This document shows, one piece after another, positions 33,991 to 42,781 of a stretch of 64,000 nucleotides of DNA. How positions within the stretch are numbered: position 1 is the stretch's first letter; the number at the start of each line of letters is the position of its first letter. The position numbers and the translations under genes were made by a program. The notes under the pieces were generated by a model. That model made no database searches, was not told the origin of the DNA, and worked only from the letters and a program-made list of their open reading frames with translations. Source of the stretch: Pseudomonadota bacterium (lineage in GTDB: Bacteria; Pseudomonadota; Gammaproteobacteria; Steroidobacterales; Steroidobacteraceae); NCBI GenBank assembly GCA_018241445.1, contig JAFEDT010000002.1, positions 192,855-256,854 on the forward strand, given 5' to 3'.

Positions 33991-35361
33991 TCAGCCGTCG
34001 GCCGGGGCGGGGAAAATCAAGCGTGCTTCCAGTCCCGGCGCCCCATCCAGCAGTTGCAGCGACCCGCCGTGCAGCTGCGCGATCGCGCGCACGCTGGCAA
34101 GCCCCAGGCCCCATCCGGGAACCGTGCGGTCCACCCGGTAGAAGCGGATGCCGACGCTTTCCCGTGCCTGCGGCGCAATGCCGGGGCCCCGATCGCGCAC
34201 CGCGACCATCACCTGCGTGCGATCGACCCGGGTATCGACGTGGATCGAGCCACCAGGCGGGCTGAACTTGATGGCGTTATCGAGCAGGTTCGCCACGGCA
34301 TTGGCCAGCAGATCGGCATCCCCCTCGACCATGGCATGCGGCGCGAATGCATGCGTCAGGCGCAATCCCCGGGCTTCCGCCAGCGCCCCATAGAGATCCA
34401 GGGCGTCGACGACCACGGCATTCAGCGACACCGTCGTGAACGCCTGGCGCCGGGTACCAGACTCGACCTCTGCTATGCGCAGCAGCTTTTCCAGGACCGA
34501 GTTCAGATCCTGAATCTCGCCGATGGCCGACTCCACCGCCGCCGGCAGGCTGGCGCCCGGATCGGGTGCTTGCTGTGCGGTGGCGAGCCGCGCCACCGCG
34601 CGCGCCAGAGGCGTGCGGATGTTGTGCGCAATGGTGTTGGAGACGTGCCGCACGCCCTCCATCAGGTCATGGATCCTGTCGAGCATGGCATTGATGTCGC
34701 GGCTCAGCCTGGCGAATTCGTCCTCGTGCGGGGAGATCGGCACCCGCCGCGCCAGATCGCCGCGTTCGATCTCGTGCGCCGTGCGCCGGATGCCGCCGAT
34801 GCGCTGTTCCAGTTGTCGCCGCAGGATCAGGGCGCCGGCGGCCGCCAGCAGCACCGTTGCCGCGGCGGCCCACACGCTGGCGCGGCGCATCAGTTGGCGC
34901 AGTGCGCGCTGGTCCTGCATGTCGCGCCCGACCACCAGCAGCGCCCCGTCCTGCAGGGCCGTGATACACAGCCGCGCGTGCGAGGGGCGTCCGGCACGCA
35001 CCACGTCGCGATCCCCGATGCCGCCGGCGGCCTGCCGCAGGCTGTCATCCACGGACAGATTGCCCGCGAGAGCGCGTCCATCGGCGGTAATCAGCGCGTA
35101 GATCTCGGTGTCAGAGGCGATGCCATCACCCAACAAGGCGTTGATGTGCGCCGCGAGCGCCGCGGGGCCGAGCCGCCGCTCGTACTCCACGAGGTGTCGC
35201 GTGGTGACGTCGATCTCCCGGTCGATGCGCAGGCGCCAGGCTCCGACCGTCTGCTGGTAGACGATCAGCAGCAGGATCGCCATGGTGACAACCACCAGCA
35301 GTGCATGCCCCAGCGCCTGCCGCAGCGCAATTGATGACCCCCAGCGGACCAGCGCCCTCAT
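33991..35361 (-). CDS. sensor histidine kinase (CusS/heavy-metal-like)
   Basis: A 456-residue membrane kinase. TM1 is at about 16-36 and TM2 at about 162-180, with a periplasmic sensor between. HAMP follows to about 235. The H-box is NTIAHNIRTPLARAV (His246), where AHNIRTPL replaces the common AHELRTPL. The ATPase has NLLDNAIKFSP, VRDRGPGI and GWGLGLASV. It pairs with the OmpR-type regulator: the regulator stop and the kinase ATG share one base (TGATG). With the metal-type RND genes next door, metal sensing is likely but not proven. Confidence 0.92.
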   Translation of the reverse strand: MRALVRWGSSIALRQALGHALLVVVTMAILLLIVYQQTVGAWRLRIDREIDVTTRHLVEYERRLGPAALAAHINALLGDGIASDTEIYALITADGRALAGNLSVDDSLRQAAGGIGDRDVVRAGRPSHARLCITALQDGALLVVGRDMQDQRALRQLMRRASVWAAAATVLLAAAGALILRRQLEQRIGGIRRTAHEIERGDLARRVPISPHEDEFARLSRDINAMLDRIHDLMEGVRHVSNTIAHNIRTPLARAVARLATAQQAPDPGASLPAAVESAIGEIQDLNSVLEKLLRIAEVESGTRRQAFTTVSLNAVVVDALDLYGALAEARGLRLTHAFAPHAMVEGDADLLANAVANLLDNAIKFSPPGGSIHVDTRVDRTQVMVAVRDRGPGIAPQARESVGIRFYRVDRTVPGWGLGLASVRAIAQLHGGSLQLLDGAPGLEARLIFPAPADG

Positions 35362-36080
35362 CAGGCTTCACTCGCCGCCGCGCCCGGGCGCGCCGCCAGC
35401 ATATAGCCCGCGCCGCGCACCGTGTGGATCAGCGGGAACTGCGCTTCACGGTCGATCTTGTTGCGCAGGCGGCTGATGTGGACATCGATGAGGTTGGTCT
35501 GGGGATCGAAGCGGTAGTCCCACACCGCCTCCAGCAGCATGGTCCGGGTGACCGTACGACCCTGGTGCAGCATGAGATAGGCCAGCAGCCGGAACTCCCG
35601 TGGCTGCAGCGCGATGAGCCTGCCGCTGCGCTCGACGCTGCGGGTGATCAGGTCGATACGCAGGTCCGCGGCGCGCAGCTCGCGCGGTGACTCTGCGGGG
35701 TCTGAGCGGCGCACCAGCGCCTCGATGCGCGCCGAGAGCTCGATGAGCGAGAATGGCTTGGTCAGGTAGTCGTCGCAGCCCGCCTTGAGGCCTCGCACCC
35801 GCTCGTCAGTGGCCGCCAGCGCACTCAAAACCAGCACCGGTGTGCGGCGCCCGTGGGCGCGCAGGGTCTGCAGGATGGACAGACCGTCGACATCGCCGGA
35901 AAGCATCCGGTCCAGGACGATCACGTCCCAGGCCGGCTCGAGGACCTGGCCGGCCGCCTGCGACGGGCTGGAGCAGATACTGACCTGCCAGCCCTGCGCG
36001 CTCAGACCGCGGGCGATGTACCGGGCGTTATCGGCATCATCTTCGATGATCAGGCAGCGGTGCACGAAGACATTATCCAC
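35361..36080 (-). CDS. OmpR-family response regulator
   Basis: A 239-residue regulator. The receiver has the acidic pair in IIEDDADN, phosphoacceptor Asp57 (VIVLDRML) and Lys108 (LTKPFS). The C-terminal winged helix has LQPREFRLLAYLM and IDVHISRLRNKID with RGAGYML. It probably binds DNA as a dimer; the dyad at 33958-33979 is the obvious candidate site. Translation is coupled to the kinase gene. Confidence 0.95.
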   Translation of the reverse strand: MDNVFVHRCLIIEDDADNARYIARGLSAQGWQVSICSSPSQAAGQVLEPAWDVIVLDRMLSGDVDGLSILQTLRAHGRRTPVLVLSALAATDERVRGLKAGCDDYLTKPFSLIELSARIEALVRRSDPAESPRELRAADLRIDLITRSVERSGRLIALQPREFRLLAYLMLHQGRTVTRTMLLEAVWDYRFDPQTNLIDVHISRLRNKIDREAQFPLIHTVRGAGYMLAARPGAAASEA

Positions 36081-36101
36081 CGGGGAGCTGCACGGATGCG
36101 G

Positions 36102-37067
36102 TCACGCCCGCAAAGCGCAAGCCCAGGCAATTGCCAGCGACGCGAGCGCCACAGCGCCGGCCAGCCACTGCGGTACGCGCGTGAGCCAGGGCCGCACCCG
36201 CGGCAGCGCCACCGTGGCGCCCAGCAGTGCGCCCACGGCGAACCCTGCCAGGTGCGCCATGACGTCCACCTGCGCGCCCCCGGTGTCGCCCGGCAGGAGA
36301 ACGCTTTCCCCGCCTCCCGTCCCGGTCCAGCCCAGCAGGATGACGCCCGCCACCAGCGGCGCCCAGCGCCGCACCCAGCGTTGCGGCCAGCGCAGGCGCT
36401 CGCGCCAGGAATAGGCGGACAGCGCGCCCAGTGCGGCAAATACCGCGGTGGAGGCGCCGACCGAGCGGTGTTCGGGCGGACCCAGCAGTCCCTCGAGCAG
36501 GTTGGCGATGGCAGCCGCCGTCACCGTCAGCAGCCAGGCCGTGCCGGCCCCGAGCTGTCGTGCGGCCAGGTAGCCGAACCACACGCCGGCGCCGATGTTG
36601 GCGGCAAGGTGCGGCCCGTCCAGGTGCAAGGTCAGCGCGGTCCATGCGCGCCACCACTGGCCGCCCTGGATCCGCGCCGCGTCGAGTTCCCCGAGATCAA
36701 ACGCGTCCAGGCGTACCGCTCCGCTGGACAACATCCAGGTCACGCCCAGCAACACCGCCACGTAGACGCCGGCGCCGAGCCACGCGCCCGGAAACAGCGG
36801 CGCCGGCGGTGGCGGCGGCGGGAGTGGCCGGTTTTCCGAGTCGTACTGCAACAGCTCGGTCGCCGCGTACCCGGCGTCCTCGCCTGCCACCAGCAGCAGG
36901 AACTCGCCCTCCCCCAGCACCACCGCGCCCGCGATACCGACCGCCGTCAGCACCAGCAGGCGTTCATCGCAGTCGCGCTTGCGGCGCGAGCGGTACACGA
37001 CGGTCTGCGGGAGATCCGGCCGCGGCGCGCCGTAGCCCGGGCGTGAGACGGGGTCGCCCGGGTTCAA
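36102..37067 (-). CDS. rhomboid-family intramembrane serine protease
   Basis: A 321-residue protein with about seven hydrophobic segments. The catalytic pair is visible: Ser in SVGASTAVFAALGAL and His in VMAHLAGFAVGALLG. HLDGPHLAANIGAGVWFG is the conserved H-x-x-x-N-type helix. An N-terminal cytoplasmic extension of about 45 residues and a Pro-rich loop of eight near-consecutive prolines before the second helix are unusual. Rhomboids cut membrane proteins within or near the membrane. The stop of the YdcF gene lies 3 bases upstream. Confidence 0.87.
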   Translation of the reverse strand: MNPGDPVSRPGYGAPRPDLPQTVVYRSRRKRDCDERLLVLTAVGIAGAVVLGEGEFLLLVAGEDAGYAATELLQYDSENRPLPPPPPPAPLFPGAWLGAGVYVAVLLGVTWMLSSGAVRLDAFDLGELDAARIQGGQWWRAWTALTLHLDGPHLAANIGAGVWFGYLAARQLGAGTAWLLTVTAAAIANLLEGLLGPPEHRSVGASTAVFAALGALSAYSWRERLRWPQRWVRRWAPLVAGVILLGWTGTGGGESVLLPGDTGGAQVDVMAHLAGFAVGALLGATVALPRVRPWLTRVPQWLAGAVALASLAIAWACALRA

Positions 37068-37069
37068 CT

Positions 37070-37852
37070 TCAGGACTCCTGGCGGCGCAGGTGCAGCGCG
37101 GCCATCACCTGGCGCGCCAGGTCGCCCAGAATTTCATAGAGCGCCTCGCTGGATCGATTCAGTGCGCGCGCGCCCGGCAGGTAACGGCGCACGCCGATCT
37201 CCTCTCCCTGCCAGGGCCACAGGCGCGCCGGCGCGGGCGTGACCGTGAAACCGGCGCTGCGGAACTCGTGCATGGCGCGCCACTCGTGGTCGGCGTCGGT
37301 GACCAGCAGGATCCGCGCCACGCCCTGCGGCAGCAGCAGCTGCGCCGAATTGCGCGCATTCTCGAAAGTGTCGCGTGAGCGATTTTCGACCCAGCGCACC
37401 TGCACCCCGAATTCACGCTGCAGTGAAGCACGCATGGCGATGGCTTCCTTCGGCGCGCCGGAGATGGCCACCGGCAGGGCGGTGCGGCGGGCCAGCCAGG
37501 CCGCGTAGGCCAGCCGCTCGAGCGAGCCCATGCCCGCTACAGGGGCGCCGCCGTACTCGGGGGCGTTCAGTTCGACCACGCCGCCGCCCAGCACCACGAT
37601 GGCCTGTGCATCGGGCAGGTGGCGCAGGTCCAGTGGCGGGACCCGCTGTGAGACATGCCCGAGCAGGTCCGCGAGCCAGGGCGTGGACAACAGCCACAGC
37701 AGGGCGACACAGGATGTGATGAGCCAGCCGCCCGCGCGCTGGCCGCGCGCGGCCGCGCTGCGCCGCAGGTACAGTCCCACGATGCCCAGCAGCAGCGGCC
37801 CTGCCGGCGGCAGCAGCAGCGTGCGCAACAGGGTTTTGATTGTCACGAACAT
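37070..37852 (-). CDS. YdcF/DUF218 family membrane-anchored protein
   Basis: A 260-residue protein starting MFVTIKTLLRTLLLPPAGP, with two N-terminal membrane helices. A DUF218 domain follows, starting with AIVVLGGGVVE and including RSRDTFENARNSAQLL and LLVTDADHEWRAMHEF. E. coli members include YdcF and the ElyC/SanA group linked to envelope polysaccharide or murein metabolism. The exact role is unknown. The start is the ATG at 37852; the longer frame upstream overlaps the MATE gene. Confidence 0.87.
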   Translation of the reverse strand: MFVTIKTLLRTLLLPPAGPLLLGIVGLYLRRSAAARGQRAGGWLITSCVALLWLLSTPWLADLLGHVSQRVPPLDLRHLPDAQAIVVLGGGVVELNAPEYGGAPVAGMGSLERLAYAAWLARRTALPVAISGAPKEAIAMRASLQREFGVQVRWVENRSRDTFENARNSAQLLLPQGVARILLVTDADHEWRAMHEFRSAGFTVTPAPARLWPWQGEEIGVRRYLPGARALNRSSEALYEILGDLARQVMAALHLRRQES

Positions 37853-37865
37853 GATCGCACCACGG

Positions 37866-39281
37866 TCACAGGCGAATCTTCTGCCAGGCACGCGAACGCC
37901 AGCGCAGGAACAGGGTCGAGCCCAGCAGCACGATATAGACCAGCACCGCCACCCAGCCGCCGACGGCACCGTAGCCGAACTGGGGCAGGAAGTGCACCCA
38001 GCCCTGCCCCGGGGCGAACGTCAGCATGTGCGCCAGCGGCACGAACACCAGCAATGACACGGGCAGCACCAGCAGGGCGGGAATGCGCACATCGCCGGCG
38101 CCTCGCAGACACATGCTGCTGCCGAGGTTCAGGCCGTCGAAGAACTGGTAGCCCGCCGCCAGCCACAGCAGGTGCAGGCCGATCGCCACGGCGGCGGCGG
38201 CGTCGGCATCGTGCGCGCCGGTGAACAGCGGCAACAGCCAGGGGCCGGCGAGTGCGACCAGCAGGCCGATGCCGCCCATGAACAGGGCCGCCAGCAGGAT
38301 CACGCGGTTGCCGACGCGCTGCGCCCAGGGACGGTCGCCGGCGCCGATCGACTGGCCCACGAGCGTAGTGCCGGCGGAGGCGATGCCGAATCCCGGCATG
38401 TAGGCAATGGAGGTCAGGATCACCACCATCTGCGTCGCCGCCCCGCCGGCCGTTCCGAGGCGGGTCTGCATCATCTGGAAGATGGCGAAGCCCAGCAGGT
38501 CCGCAGCCGGGGTCAGTCCCATCGGCACACCCAGGCGCAGCTGCTGCATCAGGCGCGGGTAACTCAGTCTCCAGGTCAGGTGGGTGCGGTAGCGCGCACG
38601 GTAGTCCGCGCGCAGGAACACCGCCACGCCAAACAGCAGGCCGAGCAGTTGCGCCACCGTGGTCGCCCACGCCGATCCTGCGATCCCCCAGCCGAGCTGG
38701 AAAATGAAGACCTGGTTGAGCACGGCGTTGGCGGCGGTGGTGACGATGGTGATCCACAGCGTCGTGCGCGGCCTGCCGATGCCGTTGAAAAACCCCAGCA
38801 TCGCCCACACCGCGGCGCCCAGGAAGGAGCCGCCCACCCGCGGAAACCAGAAGGCCGCGGCCAGCTCGCGCACGCCGGCATCGAGGCCGAACGGCGCCAG
38901 CATCAGGTTGCCCGCGGCGCCGATCAGGACGAACAGTGGCGCCGCGCAGGCCATTGCCCACAACGCGGTCCAGGTGGCCTGGCTGGCGCGCCAGAAGCGC
39001 CGCGCGCCGTGGTTCTGCGCCACCAGGGTCTGTACCGCGGTGCCGGCGCCACCCAGCACCAGCACCACCACCAGCACCAGCCATTGCACCGCGCCCACCG
39101 CCGCCAGCGCCTTGGTGGAGATGCGCCCCATGAACCACATGTCGGTGAGGTTGAGGACGATCTGCACCGCACTGTTGGCCATGAGCGGCAATGCCAGCGC
39201 CATGACCGCGCGCTGATCGACATGCGCATGTCCGGCGGCGTCAAGGCGCTGCGCCGGCAACAGCGTGGTGGGAGAATCCAT
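37866..39281 (-). CDS. MATE family efflux transporter
   Basis: A 471-residue protein with 12 hydrophobic segments in two similar halves, the normal MATE length. Typical stretches are ALPLMANSAVQIVLNLTDMWFMGRIS near the start and YMPGFGIASAGTTLVGQSIGAGD in the second half. It would export cationic drugs or metabolites using Na+ or H+. It is followed by the YdcF and rhomboid genes, with a 13-base gap, so the three may be one transcript. Confidence 0.93.
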   Translation of the reverse strand: MDSPTTLLPAQRLDAAGHAHVDQRAVMALALPLMANSAVQIVLNLTDMWFMGRISTKALAAVGAVQWLVLVVVLVLGGAGTAVQTLVAQNHGARRFWRASQATWTALWAMACAAPLFVLIGAAGNLMLAPFGLDAGVRELAAAFWFPRVGGSFLGAAVWAMLGFFNGIGRPRTTLWITIVTTAANAVLNQVFIFQLGWGIAGSAWATTVAQLLGLLFGVAVFLRADYRARYRTHLTWRLSYPRLMQQLRLGVPMGLTPAADLLGFAIFQMMQTRLGTAGGAATQMVVILTSIAYMPGFGIASAGTTLVGQSIGAGDRPWAQRVGNRVILLAALFMGGIGLLVALAGPWLLPLFTGAHDADAAAAVAIGLHLLWLAAGYQFFDGLNLGSSMCLRGAGDVRIPALLVLPVSLLVFVPLAHMLTFAPGQGWVHFLPQFGYGAVGGWVAVLVYIVLLGSTLFLRWRSRAWQKIRL

Positions 39282-39319
39282 GGCAACATCCTGCGGAATC
39301 AGTCATTGTCGCACACCGT

Positions 39320-40330
39320 ATGGCCGCAACCCGCAAGTCAGCAGCGCGTACCGCCACAGCCCGCCGCAGGACTGCCCGCCGGCTGACACCGGCGCGCGCC
39401 AGCCGCGGCCTGGACGCCGCCCAGGTAGTCATGGCGCTGGACGATCCCGAGGTCGCTGCGCTGGCAACACTGGTGCGCGAAGCCGGTGGCGCGCCGATCG
39501 GCGCCTACCGCGAACCGCTGGGCGGCCGGGCACTGCTGCTGGCGAGCCTGCCGCTCGCGGCCGTGCAACCCACACCTTTCCAGCGGGACCTCTCGCCAAC
39601 ACACGCCAGGCGGCTGTCGCAGGCAATCGAGTCCACCGCGGCATTCCTCGACCCGCTGATCGTGGTGCGTGGTGAGGACGGGCGCCTGTGGACGCCCAAC
39701 GGCCGTCACCGGCTGGCGGCCGCGAAGGTGCTGGGCCTGAAGCAGATCACGGCGCTGATCTCTCCCGACGAGGCGCTCGCCTACCGCATCCTCGCCCTGA
39801 ACACCGAGAAGGCGCACAACCTCAAGGACCGCAGCCTGGAAGTGATCCGCATGGCGCGTAACCTCGCGCGGCGGCGCGGCCGCGAGCACGAGGCGGCCTT
39901 CGCGGCGCACTTCGAGTCGCCTGAGCTCCTGACCCTCGGGATCCTGTACGAACGGGCGCCGCGCTTCGCTGGCGGCGCCTACAGCCCGATGCTCAAGAAG
40001 CTGGAGCGCTTCGCCGATCGCCCGCTGCAGACCAGCCTGCGACAGCGCGAGGATCATGCCGCGCGCCTGCTGGCGATCGATACGCAGGTGAAGCGCATCA
40101 TCGCGACCCTGCAACAGCGTGGCTTCAAGTCCCCGTACCTGCGCAACTACGTGGTGGCGCGCATCAACCCCGTGCGTTTCCACAAGGTGAAGAAGGGCTC
40201 GGGCGCGCCGCCCATGCCGCTGGCACAGGCGCTGACCCGCATGGCGGCCGCGGCCCGCAACTTCAACCCGGGCTCGGTCTCCAACGCCGACCTCGCCTGG
40301 GTGGCGGTCGGCGCCGGATCGGCAGACTGA
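39320..40330 (+). CDS. ParB N-terminal-domain protein (not a chromosomal ParB)
   Basis: A 336-residue protein. After a basic Ala/Arg/Thr-rich start (about 30 residues), a ParB/Srx-type nucleotide-binding domain appears: PTPFQRDLSPTHARRLSQAI, then LDPLIVVRGEDGRLWTPNGRHRLAAAKVLG. That contains the GxxR-type motif used for CTP binding in ParB. No ParA gene or parS-like site is seen nearby, and the C-terminal half (LERFADRPLQTSLRQREDHAARLL) is not the standard ParB helix-turn-helix and dimer region. It may be a DNA-linked NTP switch of unknown function. It is followed after 2 bases by a MarC gene. Confidence 0.8.
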   Translation: MAATRKSAARTATARRRTARRLTPARASRGLDAAQVVMALDDPEVAALATLVREAGGAPIGAYREPLGGRALLLASLPLAAVQPTPFQRDLSPTHARRLSQAIESTAAFLDPLIVVRGEDGRLWTPNGRHRLAAAKVLGLKQITALISPDEALAYRILALNTEKAHNLKDRSLEVIRMARNLARRRGREHEAAFAAHFESPELLTLGILYERAPRFAGGAYSPMLKKLERFADRPLQTSLRQREDHAARLLAIDTQVKRIIATLQQRGFKSPYLRNYVVARINPVRFHKVKKGSGAPPMPLAQALTRMAAAARNFNPGSVSNADLAWVAVGAGSAD

Positions 40331-40332
40331 CC

Positions 40333-40989
40333 ATGAACTCCGTGGTTAGCGCCTTCCTGCTGACGGTAGCGGGCCTGTTCCCGATCGTGAACCCGATCGA
40401 GTCGGCGCCGTTCTTCCTCGGCCTCACCGCAGGTGTCAACTCCGCCGAGCGGCGCCTGCTGGCGCGCCGCGTCGCGATCAACGGCTTCCTGCTGCTGCTG
40501 GGCTCCATGGCGCTCGGCCCGTGGCTGCTGGAGTTCTTCGGCATCCAGATACCGGTGGTCAGGATCGCCGGCGGGCTGGTGGTCACCTCCCTGGGCTGGA
40601 AGCTGCTCTCGCAGGAACAATGGTCGGATCATGCCGGCTCGGCCGACCTTGCGGGCAAGCCACGCCGCAAGCTCGGCGACTTCTATCCGCTGACCATGCC
40701 GCTCACCGTTGGGCCGGGCTCGATGTCGGTGGCGATCACCATCGGCAGCAACCGCCCCGAAGGCCCCGCGCACCTGTCGCAGCTGGCGCTGCACGCCACC
40801 GGCGCGCTGCTCGGCGTCCTCGTTATAGGAGTGTCGATCTACCTGGCCTACCGCTTCGCAGAAGGGCTGGCGCGTCTGCTGGGCGCGAGCGGCCTGGAGG
40901 TGCTGGTGCGCCTGAGCGCCTTCATCCTGATGTGCATCGGCATCGAGATCATCTGGAGCGGGTACAGCGCGCTCACGGCGCTGCACTGA
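40333..40989 (+). CDS. MarC family (UPF0056) membrane protein
   Basis: A 218-residue protein with six hydrophobic helices. The first includes FPIVNPIESAPFFLGLT, the MarC family N-P-I motif, and PLTVGPGSMSVAI in the middle repeats it. The function is unknown; early links to antibiotic resistance in E. coli were not upheld. It starts 2 bases after the ParB-like gene stop, so they form one transcript, an unusual pairing. Its 3' end overlaps the convergent Mur-ligase gene by 17 bases. Confidence 0.9.
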   Translation: MNSVVSAFLLTVAGLFPIVNPIESAPFFLGLTAGVNSAERRLLARRVAINGFLLLLGSMALGPWLLEFFGIQIPVVRIAGGLVVTSLGWKLLSQEQWSDHAGSADLAGKPRRKLGDFYPLTMPLTVGPGSMSVAITIGSNRPEGPAHLSQLALHATGALLGVLVIGVSIYLAYRFAEGLARLLGASGLEVLVRLSAFILMCIGIEIIWSGYSALTALH

Positions 40990-42778
40990 GCAACGCCAAT
41001 ACCCGTTCCCGCGCCTGCAGGGCGTGCACCGGCATGGCCAGCACGTCGCCGGGCTGCGCCCACGCGAGGGCGTAGCGCGCAGCCGCCAGTTCGCTGTCGC
41101 AGACCATCAGCGCCTGCGCGGACAGGCCCGCATCGAGCAGCGCCTGTCGCAGGATTTGCGGGACCTGCCCCGCTTCGCGTCCGCGCAGGTGCGACTCGTT
41201 CTCCTTGATGACCACCAGGTCGGGGCGGAACCCGGCGGCCACCTGCGCCAGCTGGGTGAGATCGGCATCCTGGCGGTTGCCGGCATGCCCGAGCAGCAAT
41301 GCCAGGCGGCCATCGCCCGCGCCAGCTGCAGACGCGAGCAGCGAGCGCGCGACCGTGAGCAGGCCGCGCAGCCCTGCGGGGTTGTGCGCGTAGTCCAGCA
41401 GCACCTGCGCGCCGCGATGCTGCAGGCACGTCATGCGGCCCGGATTGTCCTGGGGATCCATTCCGAAGCGCGCGAACACGCGCGCGATGGCCGCCGCCTC
41501 GATGCCGAGCGCCTGGGCTGCGAGCGCCGCGCCCGCCAGGTTGGAAATGTTGTACGCCGCCGCGGCGCCGACGGTGAGCGGCAGCGCCACCACCGCACCC
41601 AGGTCGTGATCCTGCGCACCAGTGTGCATCAGCAGCCGGCCTTCGCGTACGCCGCAGGTCGGGCCGCCACGCGCGCGGCGGGCGCGCAGCAGATCGTGGT
41701 CGAAGTCCAGCGCCGCCAACCCCAGGTGGAAAGGGTGACCGAAGCGCCGCGGCAGGCCGCGCGCGGCTTGCATCAGCCGCTCATCGTCGGCGTTCAGCAC
41801 CAGCAGGCCCTGCGGCGGCAGCAGCCCGGCCACCGACAGCTTGACATCCGTGAGGGCGGACAGGTCATCGATACCGTACTCCCCGAAATGGTCGGCGCTC
41901 ACGTTGGTCACCAGCGCCACCTGCGCGCGCGTGACCGCCAGTCCGCGGCGCAGAATGCCGCCGCGCGCGGTCTCGATCACCGCGCAGTGCGCGGCGCGTG
42001 TGCGGATGACGCGCCGTGCACCCATAGGCCCGGAATAGTCGCCCCCCTCGATTCGTTTCCCCTCGAAGTACACGCCCTCGGTGCAGCAGTACGCGGCCGG
42101 CCAGCCCTGCTCCTGGGCGCATGCCGCCAGCAGGCGCACGGTGGTGGTCTTGCCGTTGGAGCCGGTGACCACGACGGTGGGAATGTCGTGCAGCGTGGAC
42201 CAGTCGATCGCCGCCGGCGCCGGCAACTCCCGCCTTGCGAAGTCGCGCCCGCCGTCGCCCGCCCCGAGGGTCAGGCAATCCTCGTCGAGCACCCAGGGCA
42301 GTGAATGCTGCCGGGCCGCCTGCAGCAGTGCGATCAGTGCGGGCTGCGCCTCGCGCGCCGCGAGCGCATCGAAACGGGCGAAAGCCTGCGCCTCCTGCAG
42401 CACCGGCGGTATGACAGTTGCGGGGTCGGCGGCATCCGCCAGCGCCGCCTGGGTCAGCTCGGACTCGAGCTCCTGCCAGCGCGCCGGGTCGGCGCGGTGC
42501 ACGGTCGCGCACAGCGCCCACTCGTTGACCTCGGTGGCCAGGAACAACAGGTCCCAGGGTGCGGACAGCGCCAGGGAAGCGCCCCCCTGGTGCAGGCGTG
42601 CCGCCGAACGCGAACCGTCCCAACCGAGGTGATCGCAGGCGCGCCGCACACGTGCGCGCCAGCCGGCCAGCAGGCCGGCGTCGGCGTCGATCCCGGCTGT
42701 CTCGAGCTGCACCCCGGGAGAGGGAAAGAACAGGTTCGCGCCGGTAAGCCGCCGCGAGGCGGTGAACGGCAGGGACAT
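40973..42778 (-). CDS. CphA' Mur-ligase family protein (cyanophycin synthetase-like, no ATP-grasp)
   Basis: A 601-residue protein homologous to the C-terminal Mur-ligase half of cyanophycin synthetase. The P-loop is VVTGSNGKTTTVRLL, and TARGGILRRGLAV, NVSADHFGEYG and LLDYAHNPAGLRGL match the ligase core. The N-terminal 200 residues lack the ATP-grasp motif K-P-x-x-G-N-x-G present in CphA. Proteobacterial clusters often carry such a shortened second synthetase (CphA'). It may add arginine or aid priming, or act on another substrate. It begins 3 bases after cphA. Confidence 0.85.
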   Translation of the reverse strand: MSLPFTASRRLTGANLFFPSPGVQLETAGIDADAGLLAGWRARVRRACDHLGWDGSRSAARLHQGGASLALSAPWDLLFLATEVNEWALCATVHRADPARWQELESELTQAALADAADPATVIPPVLQEAQAFARFDALAAREAQPALIALLQAARQHSLPWVLDEDCLTLGAGDGGRDFARRELPAPAAIDWSTLHDIPTVVVTGSNGKTTTVRLLAACAQEQGWPAAYCCTEGVYFEGKRIEGGDYSGPMGARRVIRTRAAHCAVIETARGGILRRGLAVTRAQVALVTNVSADHFGEYGIDDLSALTDVKLSVAGLLPPQGLLVLNADDERLMQAARGLPRRFGHPFHLGLAALDFDHDLLRARRARGGPTCGVREGRLLMHTGAQDHDLGAVVALPLTVGAAAAYNISNLAGAALAAQALGIEAAAIARVFARFGMDPQDNPGRMTCLQHRGAQVLLDYAHNPAGLRGLLTVARSLLASAAGAGDGRLALLLGHAGNRQDADLTQLAQVAAGFRPDLVVIKENESHLRGREAGQVPQILRQALLDAGLSAQALMVCDSELAAARYALAWAQPGDVLAMPVHALQARERVLALLSAAP

Positions 42779-42781
42779 ATT

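Noticed and set aside
39320..40330. Chromosome partition locus
   Set aside because: The ParB-like gene has no ParA neighbour, no parS-like sites were seen, and the C-terminal half differs from partition ParB.
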